A stretch of 64,000 nucleotides of DNA from a bacterium 336/3 (GTDB lineage Bacteria > Bacteroidota > Bacteroidia > Cytophagales > Thermonemataceae): positions 378,107 through 442,106 of the forward strand of contig LJIE01000001.1 of assembly GCA_001281695.1 (NCBI GenBank), written 5' to 3'. The position numbers and the translations under genes are program-made. The notes under the pieces were generated by a model. The model was not told the origin of the DNA. It saw nothing but the letters and a program-made list of their open reading frames with translations, and did not search any database. Below are positions 15,059-23,121 of the stretch, piece after piece. The first letter of the stretch is position 1. Each line of letters opens with the position of its first letter.

Positions 15059-15409
15059 ATGAAAAAATCAATAATTTTAGAAATCGAAGCAAAAGGTCAT
15101 GAGGAGTATGACCCAGGCGATTACGAAACACCATCAAGTTCTGACTGGTGGTATGATGTACAAAAAATCCTTTGGGATGGATTTGATGTAACAGAAATCT
15201 TCAAAGAAGAAAATTTAGTGCATAATTCTTTGAGTCATAACATAGGTACAATAGGCTTATTTCATGATGAAGTAGAATTAAGAATAATGATTCATAAGAT
15301 TGATGGCAAGTTTTTCTATAAGGAGTTTGATGTGACAGAAATAATGAAGGAATATGAGGAAGAAGACGACGAACCTACTAACCAAGAAGGAAGCCATGCA
15401 GCAGCTTAG
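15059..15409 (+). CDS. Acidic early phage protein, unknown
   Basis: The 116-residue protein is strongly acidic, with SDWWYDVQKILWDGFDVTEIF and a second FDVTEIMKEYEEEDDEP near its end, so the motif FDVTEI occurs twice. No domain is recognised. The start codon lies directly behind an immunity operator, and the end overlaps the next gene by 14 bases. Acidic small early proteins can be DNA mimics or host inhibitors, but nothing proves this here. Confidence 0.7.
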   Translation: MKKSIILEIEAKGHEEYDPGDYETPSSSDWWYDVQKILWDGFDVTEIFKEENLVHNSLSHNIGTIGLFHDEVELRIMIHKIDGKFFYKEFDVTEIMKEYEEEDDEPTNQEGSHAAA

Positions 15410-15590
15410 TTACTATGTCCTGCCCTACGATTTATTCAATGGGCAGGCAAAGGCTGGAGAAGAAGTAGAGAAAACTCCAGCCTATGAGGAAAATGGAACA
15501 TATACATTTAAAAGGGGGCATACTTTACGAAATAGATATTTTCTGCCCAAAGAAATAGTTGAAAACTGGAAATCTAAAAACTCGAAATAA
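15396..15590 (+). CDS. Small early phage protein
   Basis: The ATG at 15396 gives 64 residues, beginning MQQLSYYVLPYDLFNGQAKAG and containing RGHTLRNRYFLPKEIVENW. An ATG 14 codons upstream exists but would extend far into the preceding gene. The end of the gene is followed without gap by the next start (15590). No domain recognised. Confidence 0.65.
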   Translation: MQQLSYYVLPYDLFNGQAKAGEEVEKTPAYEENGTYTFKRGHTLRNRYFLPKEIVENWKSKNSK

Positions 15591-15829
15591 TGAAAGTTAA
15601 ATTTTGTAAAATATATGAAGTGGATAGTCATCAATTGCTGGTGGTAAAGGAAAATACTAAAAAAGGTAAGTTTCTGTGTGTACTTATCATGTGGGTTGAT
15701 GAGAATGTTCAAACAAGAAAGGAGATGTCATTTGGAGCAAAGGAAGCACGAAACGGATATTTTCAAATTTTTAATGAAGAAGATGCTAAAGATTATGTAG
15801 AGTCTGTACTAAAAATTATAAAATCATGA
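15590..15829 (+). CDS. Small early phage protein
   Basis: A 79-residue protein of mixed alpha-beta composition with a beta-rich first half (HQLLVVKENTKKGKFLCVLIMWV) and a helical end (EEDAKDYVESVLKII). No family is recognised. It is translationally coupled by overlap to both neighbours. Confidence 0.65.
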   Translation: MKVKFCKIYEVDSHQLLVVKENTKKGKFLCVLIMWVDENVQTRKEMSFGAKEARNGYFQIFNEEDAKDYVESVLKIIKS

Positions 15830-15987
15830 CAACACTTGAAATAACCCTTATTGTGATACTTGTATATGTGTTTATCAACATATCCCTACACGATTTTCTA
15901 AAAGTTGAGGCACATGCTCTTTGGAGTATGTTTATAGCACTTCCATTGTTTTTATATGCTTGTGTCAAAAACTACCTGAATAAATAA
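15826..15987 (+). CDS. Small two-helix membrane protein
   Basis: This 53-residue gene begins with an ATGA overlap with the gene before it and ends in a TAATG overlap with the next. Its protein has two hydrophobic segments (about 5-21, ITLIVILVYVFINIS, and 31-47, ALWSMFIALPLFLYAC). Coupled translation and clear topology make it a real gene. A role at the host membrane, for example in exclusion, is possible but unproven. Confidence 0.65.
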   Translation: MTTLEITLIVILVYVFINISLHDFLKVEAHALWSMFIALPLFLYACVKNYLNK

Positions 15988-16334
15988 TGGAAACCCTAGA
16001 CTTTGAGACAAACTGGAATGGTGGAAAACTGAATATGGATTGTTTTACAACTTTTCGTCTTCACAATCCCAAGAAGTATGCAGTAGGAAACTCTTTGATA
16101 ATTTCTCTGAAAGGTACTCCAATCAAGGAAGCCATCATTATGCAGATAAAAAAGGTCAAACTATCAGAAGTGAATGAGTTTATGGCTCACATTGATACAG
16201 GATACAATCGTGAGGAGTTTGCCAAAATTGTGAAGAAGATGTATAAAAATATTGAAAACATCGAAAATCAAGATTTCGACTTTATGCTCCTCAAAACTAC
16301 TCGAAAAATACCAACACTATTTGAAAAAGATTGA
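15987..16334 (+). CDS. ASCH/PUA-like phage protein
   Basis: The 115 residues contain TTFRLHNPKKYAVGNSLIISLKG and a later helix with LSEVNEFMAHIDTGYNREEFAKIVKKMY. This alternation of a beta-barrel-like first half with a helical end resembles ASCH-domain proteins (PUA-like fold, RNA or modified-base binding). The family match is tentative. It lies in the rightward early operon. Confidence 0.6.
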   Translation: METLDFETNWNGGKLNMDCFTTFRLHNPKKYAVGNSLIISLKGTPIKEAIIMQIKKVKLSEVNEFMAHIDTGYNREEFAKIVKKMYKNIENIENQDFDFMLLKTTRKIPTLFEKD

Positions 16335-16337
16335 TTC

Positions 16338-16598
16338 ATGAATATAAAAAGCATTGAAAAACTACTTCAAGTCGTTCCTCAAGAGGCAACGGAGGCACTT
16401 GAGAAATATCCATTCATTGAAGCTTTTATGAGTAAATCAGAAGCTCATGAGTGGGATAATAGATCAACAATAGAGAATGCTGTCTGGCTTTTGGAAATTA
16501 TTTCAAAAGATAATTTACATAAGAGAATAGAATATATATGTCCTGTCTGCTACAAAAGAGTAGATGCTCATACTTCTTCAGATGAAATCACATTTTAA
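16338..16598 (+). CDS. Small early protein with a CxxC pair
   Basis: An 86-residue helical protein ending in EYICPVCYKRVDAHTSSDE. Only one CPVC pair plus a nearby histidine is present, so a zinc site would need His or a partner chain. Unknown function. Confidence 0.6.
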   Translation: MNIKSIEKLLQVVPQEATEALEKYPFIEAFMSKSEAHEWDNRSTIENAVWLLEIISKDNLHKRIEYICPVCYKRVDAHTSSDEITF

Positions 16599-16608
16599 GC
16601 ACAATTTT

Positions 16609-17175
16609 ATGAAAATTAAAGCAATCAAAGATACAGGCTTACTTACTGTTGGAGAGACTTATCGATTGGAAGAATTTTATTGTAATGAAAAAGGATATAA
16701 TATTTTTCCAATAAACTCAACAACTTCTGTAATGTGGATGCCTAAACATCATATTGATAGATGGATAAAGGATGGCTATGCTGTTTATGTTGAACGTTTA
16801 AGTTATAAGTTTGAAGATATTTTAATTGACAAAATGGAAATTAATTATGTGTTTGAAAAAACACCAACTTTTCCGAAAACTCAGACCCAATACAATCAAA
16901 TAACAGCCTTTGCAAAACTCACACACGTGAGAGCAGAAATATTAAAGAATTCACCTTTTGGTGAATATTGGGAGCCGAAAAATGGAGATGATATTTGTTA
17001 TGCTTGGTATAATGATGGAATTAAGAAAAGTGATATTTACAAGTATCAAGCCAAGTTTGCTTTAGAGTTATTATTCCCAAACCATGAAACACTTGCATTG
17101 GCTATAGAAGATAATCAGGAATTGTTTTTACTGTATTTAGGGATTGAAAAGGAGGTGGCAAATGAGAGTAATTGA
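16609..17175 (+). CDS. Early phage protein, unknown
   Basis: Taking the ATG at 16609 (the frame is open further upstream, but that would overlap the previous gene) gives 188 residues. The first 60 form a beta-rich domain with LLTVGETYRLEEFYCNEKGYNIFPI, similar to small SH3-like phage domains. The rest is alpha-helical and ends in ALELLFPNHETLALAIEDNQELFLLYLGIEKE. The end overlaps the methyltransferase start by 14 bases. No family recognised. Confidence 0.65.
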   Translation: MKIKAIKDTGLLTVGETYRLEEFYCNEKGYNIFPINSTTSVMWMPKHHIDRWIKDGYAVYVERLSYKFEDILIDKMEINYVFEKTPTFPKTQTQYNQITAFAKLTHVRAEILKNSPFGEYWEPKNGDDICYAWYNDGIKKSDIYKYQAKFALELLFPNHETLALAIEDNQELFLLYLGIEKEVANESN

Positions 17176-18628
17176 TCTTTTTTGTGGTGCTGGTGGAGCA
17201 ACTTCAGGAATACAAGCAACAGATTTTGCCCAGGTAATAGCTTGTATCAATCATGATCCATTGGCTATACGTTCCCATGCGGCTAATCATCCTGAATGTC
17301 AACATTACGTTGAAGATATACGTCTATTCGATGAAAAAGAACTTCCCAAATGTGATGCTCTTTGGATGAGTGCTGAATGCACACATATATCCAACGCTAA
17401 AGGAGGTAAAAGTCGGAATGCTGATAGTAGAACATTATCATTTGAAGTATTTCGTTATGCACAGCACTGTGAACCAAATTATATAATAGTAGAAAATCTT
17501 CGAGAAATTTTGACATGGGGTCCTTTGATACATAAAAAGAATAAAGAAGGAGAGTTTATGTATGAGAAAGATGGTAGCCCAACCATGACACCAGATAAAG
17601 ATCCTGAAAAGTTAGGATCATATTATAGATATTGGGTGAAAACTCTAAAAGAAATGGGATATGTCAATTATTCTTACAAACTGCTTAACTCAGCAGATTT
17701 TGGGGAATATACAGCTCGTACAAGATACTTTGGTATCTTCTCTAAAAAGGGGTTTCCTATCCGTTTTCCATCACCTACTCATCATAAAACGGGTGCAATG
17801 GGACTTCAAAAATGGAAACCAGTAAAGGAACTTTTAGATTTTGGAGATTTGGGAGAAAGTGTTTTCTATAGAAAAAAGCCTTTGAGTGAGAATACATTGA
17901 AAAGGATACTTGCAGGATTGCAAAAGTTTGTTGGTTCTTATATCCTAAAATATAATAGCAATAATGCTAAAACTGGTACAAATAGAGGTGCTTCATTGGA
18001 TGATCCATGCCATACCATCACAACACAGGGAAGACTAGGTTTAATTCAGCCTATATTCTTTGATATGACTTATACAGGTCAGAAATGCAAAACTATAGAA
18101 GCTCCTGCAGGGACAATAACTACAATCGATCATCATAGCTTAATACAATGTCAGTTTATAGATGAATATCATGGAAAGGGCAGACCTCAAAGTATTGAAA
18201 AACCGTTGGGTACAATAACAACAGTTGATACATTTTCATTAATACAGCCTTTTCTATTAGATGATAATTTTCAAAATGTTGGGCATCACTTAAATAAACC
18301 ACATCCTACGATTTTAGCAAGTCAAAAATATACCCATTTAATTCAGTTAAAAAAAGTTGCTCAACCCTTGCAAATAAATGATATGGATGGGTATTACATG
18401 AAACAGGTAAAGCTATTTTGTATTGAACATGGTATCAATGATATTTATCAAAGGATGTTGAGAGTGGATGAAATGAAGGTTATTCAGGGTTTTGACAAAA
18501 ATTATAAACTCTTTGGTTCATTGAAGGATCAGAAGAAATTTATTGGAAACTCTGTAGTACCTAAAATGGCTAAATCAATCATAGAAGTATTATATGAGGC
18601 TTGTAATGATAAAAAACTAGTAGCTTAA
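17162..18628 (+). CDS. C5-cytosine DNA methyltransferase
   Basis: From the ATG at 17162, preceded by GGAGG, the protein has 488 residues. Motif I reads MRVIDLFCGAGGA. The catalytic cysteine lies in MSAECTHISNAKGG, a phage variant of the usual PPCQ motif IV. Motif VI is IVENLRE and the C-terminal VIQGFDKNY and IGNSVVPKMA are motifs IX-X. The long middle part contains repeats of the type GTITTxDxxSLIQ. It transfers a methyl group from SAM to cytosine C5, most likely to protect phage DNA from host restriction. It lies in the early operon without a restriction partner, so it is an orphan enzyme. Target sequence unknown. Confidence 0.9.
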   Translation: MRVIDLFCGAGGATSGIQATDFAQVIACINHDPLAIRSHAANHPECQHYVEDIRLFDEKELPKCDALWMSAECTHISNAKGGKSRNADSRTLSFEVFRYAQHCEPNYIIVENLREILTWGPLIHKKNKEGEFMYEKDGSPTMTPDKDPEKLGSYYRYWVKTLKEMGYVNYSYKLLNSADFGEYTARTRYFGIFSKKGFPIRFPSPTHHKTGAMGLQKWKPVKELLDFGDLGESVFYRKKPLSENTLKRILAGLQKFVGSYILKYNSNNAKTGTNRGASLDDPCHTITTQGRLGLIQPIFFDMTYTGQKCKTIEAPAGTITTIDHHSLIQCQFIDEYHGKGRPQSIEKPLGTITTVDTFSLIQPFLLDDNFQNVGHHLNKPHPTILASQKYTHLIQLKKVAQPLQINDMDGYYMKQVKLFCIEHGINDIYQRMLRVDEMKVIQGFDKNYKLFGSLKDQKKFIGNSVVPKMAKSIIEVLYEACNDKKLVA

Positions 18629-18647
18629 TGAAATAAAACTTGGTTTT

Positions 18648-19010
18648 ATGAAAAACATAAACGATTTAATTGAGGAAGCTAAAGAGCGAGTAAGCCTCAC
18701 CATAGAGCAAGAAATGGAAGAAAAGCAAGAAAAGGAGCGTTACCGATCCTTGCAAGAGGCTGAGAGGATAATTGACTACTTTAAAAGACAGCACCGTAGA
18801 AAGAAGAAGACATATGTAGGCATATATATTACCACCATATTTGTCCTTGAACTAGAGCGTACTTTCTACCAACTCAGATTAAGTGTTGATGGATGTGTTG
18901 GAGATATTTACAATTTAGAAGAAAAAGCGGGTATTGCTCTTGTTGAAGGAGTCCCTTTTGAAACTTATGGAGGTTTTGACTGGTACAAAATTTATACAAA
19001 CAAAGAATAA
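18648..19010 (+). CDS. Early phage protein, coiled-coil start
   Basis: The 120 residues start with a charged helix (about 1-55, EAKERVSLTIEQEMEEKQEKERY), pass a basic RQHRRKKKTY and end in a beta-rich part with TFYQLRLSVDGCVGDIY and FDWYKIYTNKE. Not recognised. It follows the methyltransferase after 19 bases. Confidence 0.65.
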   Translation: MKNINDLIEEAKERVSLTIEQEMEEKQEKERYRSLQEAERIIDYFKRQHRRKKKTYVGIYITTIFVLELERTFYQLRLSVDGCVGDIYNLEEKAGIALVEGVPFETYGGFDWYKIYTNKE

Positions 19011-19022
19011 ACAAAAATAACT

Positions 19023-19334
19023 ATGGAATTCATCTCAACAAAAAATATGACAAATGAAACTGCACCTGAAGGAAAAGTTTTGGTGCAGTATTTAGAGCCC
19101 AGGTGGGGATTTTGGTCATTGGAATATGCAATAGGCTATTTTGATAATCCAAATGATTATGAAGACGGTAAGGGTAGAGGCTGGCTTCTTTGGCATAATG
19201 ATGCTCAAATCAATGTTGTTGCCTATGCAATTCTACCAGAATTAGAAACGCCCAATGAATATAAAATAAGCCAAAAAGAATTCCTCGAAAAGTTTGGAAC
19301 CTGGTATCCAAACTTAGGATCAGTAGGACTTTAA
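19023..19334 (+). CDS. DUF551-like small phage protein
   Basis: A 103-residue protein with GKVLVQYLEPRWGFWSLEYAIGYFD, many Trp residues, GWLLWHNDAQINVVAYAILPEL. The pattern of a short beta protein ending in a W-x-LP-like phrase resembles DUF551 proteins seen in phages, which describe objects of unknown role. Resemblance only. Confidence 0.65.
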   Translation: MEFISTKNMTNETAPEGKVLVQYLEPRWGFWSLEYAIGYFDNPNDYEDGKGRGWLLWHNDAQINVVAYAILPELETPNEYKISQKEFLEKFGTWYPNLGSVGL

Positions 19335-19347
19335 ATTTACAGTATTT

Positions 19348-19797
19348 ATGGATAATGAAAGAAAAAAAATCACTTTAAATGATCTTATTGAAGTAAAGCG
19401 TAAAATGGAAGAGCAAGAACTTGTTATGTATGAGCAACATGTTGAACTTTATCAGTTACCAAATCCCATTATAGACGCAGAGTGGTTTGTATTTCTGAAG
19501 CCAATTTTAGAGAAATTCCTTATGAGGAATATTATTCCTGATGATTATCATAGTCTTAAGTATTGCGTTTATAGAAAAGGTTTAGAAGCTAGCTTGTATA
19601 TTTCTTATGGTCGGTTTTATATAGGGAAATTTACCAGAGACTTTGATTTTAAACACCCAAATGTAATAAATCTTAGATTTCAATATTTGCAAATAACAGA
19701 CGAGATATACTCAATGACTCCCCAAATAAAGCATTCTATAGAAATAAAAGATACACAAAAATATATAGACCAAATACTAACAATAATTTTGCGATGA
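19348..19797 (+). CDS. Early phage protein, unknown
   Basis: A 149-residue protein with a helical start (LIEVKRKMEEQELVMYEQHVELYQL), then a beta-rich region (LEASLYISYGRFYIGKFTRDF). No domain recognised. The stop overlaps the next start by an ATGA junction. Confidence 0.65.
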   Translation: MDNERKKITLNDLIEVKRKMEEQELVMYEQHVELYQLPNPIIDAEWFVFLKPILEKFLMRNIIPDDYHSLKYCVYRKGLEASLYISYGRFYIGKFTRDFDFKHPNVINLRFQYLQITDEIYSMTPQIKHSIEIKDTQKYIDQILTIILR

Positions 19798-20060
19798 AAA
19801 AAGATAAAATTTTTACAACAGTAAAATTGCCAGTTTCTGATTTGGAAGCTGTTGTTTTGGAGGGCACAGGCAAAAACCTTTTTAACGCCTTGACTATATC
19901 CAAAGGAGACCAAGGATTGTTCAGTAAACAATTAATTATTGAACTTGTCAGAATAGATGATAAGGGCATTAATTCAGAAGAAGTAGATGAGATGCATATG
20001 AGAGATGTAAGTTATTTACAAGAAGTAATATCACTAATGACCAAAAATGGAATTGACTGA
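19794..20060 (+). CDS. Protein resembling tail assembly chaperone (Mu gp41-like)
   Basis: The 88 residues read TTVKLPVSDLEAVVLEGTGKNLFNALTIS, then FSKQLIIELVRIDDKGINSEEVDEMHMRDVSYLQ. That layout (beta strand, glycine-rich GTGK, helix, ID-G, then a LPMRD-like motif) is typical of phage tail assembly chaperones of the Mu gp41 type. It is far from the tail genes, in the early operon, and on the other strand from them, which is unexpected. It may be a genuine chaperone homologue with a new task. Confidence 0.6.
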   Translation: MKKDKIFTTVKLPVSDLEAVVLEGTGKNLFNALTISKGDQGLFSKQLIIELVRIDDKGINSEEVDEMHMRDVSYLQEVISLMTKNGID

Positions 20061-20409
20061 TAATGAAATTAGAAACATAGAAAAGATGCTCATGTCTGGT
20101 GATGAGGGTCTGATAATAGTAGCCATTGAAATTGCTAAGGCTAATTTTAGCAAAGAATTGTTATATCAACTCAGAAATCATGTTGCAAGAAGGCTTTATT
20201 GGGAATACGAAAAACTTGAAAAAACTCCTGACTTTGATGAAAAAAGGTACAAAGAACTAGTTTATGTAGCAATGACATATAAACTTGCTGATGAAACAAA
20301 TCAAGAACTTGAAATTTTGAAAAATCAACAAAACCAATATTATAAAAAATGCAGAATAGCTTTGGATAAACATGAATTAGTTCTGGAATTATTTAATAAT
20401 GTAATTTAA
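20047..20409 (+). CDS. Helical protein with LMSGDE motif (paralogue 1)
   Basis: A 120-residue all-helical protein. Its start, IEKMLMSGDEGLIIVAIEIAKAN, matches the starts of two other genes nearby (21326 and 21718), and its end, ILKNQQNQYYKKCRIALDKHELV, matches the second of them. This LxSGDxxxxxxAxxIAK motif is familiar from leucine-rich-repeat proteins of Cytophagales. It overlaps the preceding gene by 14 bases. Function unknown. Confidence 0.7.
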   Translation: MELTDNEIRNIEKMLMSGDEGLIIVAIEIAKANFSKELLYQLRNHVARRLYWEYEKLEKTPDFDEKRYKELVYVAMTYKLADETNQELEILKNQQNQYYKKCRIALDKHELVLELFNNVI

Positions 20410-20472
20410 AAGTTAATGGGCAAACTTATGAGCTTTAATCCCAATTCCTGACTGGCAGCATAGATGGGCTTT

Positions 20473-20859
20473 TTACTGATGGTATCTTGTCATAGTGAAA
20501 GACTCAATACTGAATCCCAACCCTTTTTCATCACAAAAAAAATCTAGTAGATGCTTATGATGAAAAATATCTTGTATTTTTTCAATCCTTTTGACAACCT
20601 GAAAACATAAATGATATGAGCGAAAATCGTCAGGCCCTTGCTCCACTATATCATAATGTTTCAAAACTGTAAATTTGAAATAATTGCAGAATTCCACAAG
20701 TGGGGCTTTTGTGACCTCTACAAGTTCATCAAGTTGACTTTGCAATTTCTTTGTGAGCCTCTTACCAATATAATCATAAGACAGCGTTTCATAATGCAGA
20801 ATTTTATAATCCGAAAAAAAAACTTCTTCGTCAAAATTTATTATTTCCAATCGTGACAT
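20473..20859 (-). CDS. Isolated leftward hypothetical protein
   Basis: The ATG at 20859 gives 128 residues beginning MSRLEIINFDEEVFFSDYKIL; a TTG further up is less likely. The protein is mixed alpha-beta with many aromatic and charged residues. It is the only leftward gene in the rightward early run, so it was probably inserted as an independent cassette. No family recognised. Confidence 0.6.
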   Translation of the reverse strand: MSRLEIINFDEEVFFSDYKILHYETLSYDYIGKRLTKKLQSQLDELVEVTKAPLVEFCNYFKFTVLKHYDIVEQGPDDFRSYHLCFQVVKRIEKIQDIFHHKHLLDFFCDEKGLGFSIESFTMTRYHQ

Positions 20860-20975
20860 CTTTGCGGGCTTTTTATGAAAAATAAAAATACATTCTTCGA
20901 ATAAAAACAACTAAGATTTCATAAATATTTTTAAATTTAAAAATATTCCAATGTATCACCTAAAAATACCAAATC

Positions 20976-21293
20976 ATGAAATTTGTATTTTCCATATTCA
21001 CAACAAACGGAAAAAAATCCAACATTAGTTGGAGTGATTTTGATATAGATAATGAGTCTTTGAGTGTTTTGCCACCCACTGGGTCTTTTATAAATCTACA
21101 AGAAATATTCGATGAGTTGCAGGCAAAGTCAAGTTACTCAGATTTGCTCAATGAGGAGTCAAATAAAAATTGGGATGGAAAGTCTGCACAAGTAGAGGCT
21201 TGCATTCTCAGAAAAGACAATAGTGGGTTTTATTATAATTTGGTAATTAAGTGTCTTTTTAAAGGCAGTATTGACAAAAATATACTTGGATAA
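20976..21293 (+). CDS. Hypothetical protein
   Basis: A 105-residue protein with a beta-rich start (FVFSIFTTNGKKSNISWSDFDID), a helix (NLQEIFDELQAKSSYSDLLNEE) and a beta-rich end. It begins the second run of early genes after the leftward insertion. Not recognised. Confidence 0.6.
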   Translation: MKFVFSIFTTNGKKSNISWSDFDIDNESLSVLPPTGSFINLQEIFDELQAKSSYSDLLNEESNKNWDGKSAQVEACILRKDNSGFYYNLVIKCLFKGSIDKNILG

Positions 21294-21325
21294 ATCCCTT
21301 AATAATATGGTGAAAATGTATTATT

Positions 21326-21712
21326 ATGACCACAGAGCAACAAAAAATATTAGATTTAGCTGACTCAGGAGATGAAAAAAATAAAAATTTAGCTTTGAGT
21401 CTTGCAAAAAATTATGGTTGGGATTTTTGGACTAAAACCTATTTACTTGCAAATTTGATTTCTATAAAGTCAGATGAAATTGTGATTAAGAATTGCAATA
21501 ATAACGAGTCCTTTACTATAAGTTGTGGTCAAATTAAAATACTTAGAAAAACTCTTGAGAGGGCAAAAAAATATAGCATTTCTTCAGATACAAAATTCTT
21601 CAAACTGATAACAGAGATACATTTAATACCTAAAGACTATAGAAAAACATTTCAAATAAATCAAATAGATTCTTTTGGCAATAATGTCTTAGAAGTTTGT
21701 ATAAAACAATAA
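21326..21712 (+). CDS. Helical protein with LADSGDE motif (paralogue 2)
   Basis: The 128-residue protein starts QQKILDLADSGDEKNKNLALSLAKNYGWD, the same motif as in the genes at 20047 and 21718. The rest differs and contains beta strands (ESFTISCGQIKILRKTL). The motif repetition in three neighbouring genes points to local duplication of one domain. Confidence 0.65.
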   Translation: MTTEQQKILDLADSGDEKNKNLALSLAKNYGWDFWTKTYLLANLISIKSDEIVIKNCNNNESFTISCGQIKILRKTLERAKKYSISSDTKFFKLITEIHLIPKDYRKTFQINQIDSFGNNVLEVCIKQ

Positions 21713-21717
21713 TCAAT

Positions 21718-22254
21718 ATGAAAATAACTTTAAGTCGACATGAGATTGAAGAGATTCTGTCAAGCCTTCCTGAAGAAGAAATCTTAGATATAGGTAATAT
21801 TGAGATTATAACAGATCAAGGAAACTTGACTTTTGAGAATCCTGAGTTTAATTATACCAATAATGAGGTTTGTATCACACAAGTGGAAACAATAAATAAT
21901 GTCAGTAGTCAAAATATTAGAGATTTTCTTATTTCTGGGGATTCCACTTTGGTTGTCTCTGCTCTAACAGTGATAAAAAATGCAGGATTGAGTAATGAAA
22001 AAAAGAAAGATTTTCTAAAACCAATTTATAGCTTTTTAAGAGCTATTTGTGAGGATACTTCATATCAAATTGAAAAAATTAAATATAATTTTTACCATGA
22101 AGGCAAAGGGTTTGATACAGAAGAATTAACTTTGCTGATGGCTAAAAGTGATGATTATTATAACAAGTATAAGATTTTTGTTGAAGGACTTACAGGGAAA
22201 CCAAATCATTTAGTTAGAGAAAAAGAAATATATTTTTCAATGAGAAATTTGTAA
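21718..22254 (+). CDS. Helical protein with LISGDS motif (paralogue 3)
   Basis: From the ATG at 21718 the protein has 178 residues. After a 65-residue variable start it contains NIRDFLISGDSTLVVSALTVIKNAGLS, the shared motif, and ends in a helical part with TLLMAKSDDYYNKYKIFVEGL that is similar to the end of the 20047 gene. It is the last rightward gene before the leftward GHKL operon, which it faces end to end. Confidence 0.65.
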   Translation: MKITLSRHEIEEILSSLPEEEILDIGNIEIITDQGNLTFENPEFNYTNNEVCITQVETINNVSSQNIRDFLISGDSTLVVSALTVIKNAGLSNEKKKDFLKPIYSFLRAICEDTSYQIEKIKYNFYHEGKGFDTEELTLLMAKSDDYYNKYKIFVEGLTGKPNHLVREKEIYFSMRNL

Positions 22255-22275
22255 TATTTGATTTATTATACAATT

Positions 22276-22785
22276 CTAATGATTTTCTTTATATTTATAG
22301 AATTGATACAAAAATGTACTTTTAGAAGTAAAAATTAAGTCTTTTAATTTGTTTTTCCATCGTTCTTTTTCATCATGATCATTCATTAAATCTATGTTTC
22401 CTGCTTCTATAGTTAATTCATCTGTTAACTTATCTAAAATATCCAAAAGTAATCTCTCAAATTTTTCATCTACTTCATGAATTAAAAATAAAAACTGCTC
22501 TCTGAATAAAGACTGCACTCCTTTTATTTCTTTTGATAAACTAAGAGGGCTTGGAGTTTCTTCTCTTAACTCCACTTCTATCAGGTCAAATATTTTATTG
22601 AAATAGCTTTCTATTCTTTGTATATTAGGCTGAAATATTATTTCTTTAAACCACTGCAAATCAATATTTCTTTTTTGTAATCCTTGGTTATCAATTAGTT
22701 GTTTTCTTATAAAATAAATAGAGAAGCCACCTACAATTAAGGTGGCTAAACTCTGTATAAGTGCACTTAAGATTTCTTTACACAT
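22276..22785 (-). CDS. Single-pass membrane protein, last gene of GHKL/STAS-like operon
   Basis: The 169 residues have one N-terminal transmembrane helix (about 5-26, ILSALIQSLATLIVGGFSIYFI) followed by a basic patch and a long helical cytoplasmic part (LQWFKEIIFQPNIQRIESYFNKIFDLIEVEL and later LLLDILDKLTDELTIEAG). It begins six bases after the STAS-like gene, so all three genes form one operon. A small membrane protein behind a GHKL ATPase and a STAS-like protein suggests an effector or sensor at the inner membrane. No family recognised. Confidence 0.75.
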   Translation of the reverse strand: MCKEILSALIQSLATLIVGGFSIYFIRKQLIDNQGLQKRNIDLQWFKEIIFQPNIQRIESYFNKIFDLIEVELREETPSPLSLSKEIKGVQSLFREQFLFLIHEVDEKFERLLLDILDKLTDELTIEAGNIDLMNDHDEKERWKNKLKDLIFTSKSTFLYQFYKYKENH

Positions 22786-22791
22786 AGAATA

Positions 22792-23121
22792 TTAAGCTAA
22801 GGCATTATATTTTTTCAAAATTCTGCTTACGGCTTCATGTAAATCCTCTTCTATCTCATATTCTCCATGAGTAGTAAATTTAATTCTTTTATAAAAATCA
22901 TCCTCCTTCAACTTTGTCACTATGTTTAAGAGAAATTCTTCTAAAAAAGAGGGATTAATAGCATAAATATCATCAGGAATAATAATCTCAATTTTGTCAA
23001 ACTTATTTTCTAACTCGTCAATTCCTGATTTTTCTCTTACTTCTTTTCCTCTTGGTCTCCCACTAAATACTTTAGCACTAGGCGTTCTGTATTCTTCAAG
23101 ATTGATGATTGTGTTATTCAT
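22792..23121 (-). CDS. STAS-like protein (DUF4325 type)
   Basis: The 109-residue protein reads AKVFSGRPRGKEVREKSGIDELENKFDKIEIIIPDDIYAINPSFLEEFLLNIVTKL when followed along its length; the FSGRxxGKxxR start and the V-x-(I/P)-SFLxEFL turn are the marks of DUF4325, a STAS-like domain. STAS proteins act as switchable partners of GHKL kinases in anti-sigma systems. Its start overlaps the stop of the GHKL gene by ATGA, so the two proteins are made together. The domain assignment is from memory and is fairly strong. Confidence 0.8.
   Translation of the reverse strand: MNNTIINLEEYRTPSAKVFSGRPRGKEVREKSGIDELENKFDKIEIIIPDDIYAINPSFLEEFLLNIVTKLKEDDFYKRIKFTTHGEYEIEEDLHEAVSRILKKYNALA

Noticed and set aside
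17162-18628. Restriction-modification system
   Set aside because: Neighbouring small genes carry no endonuclease motif. The C5 methyltransferase appears to be an orphan phage enzyme.
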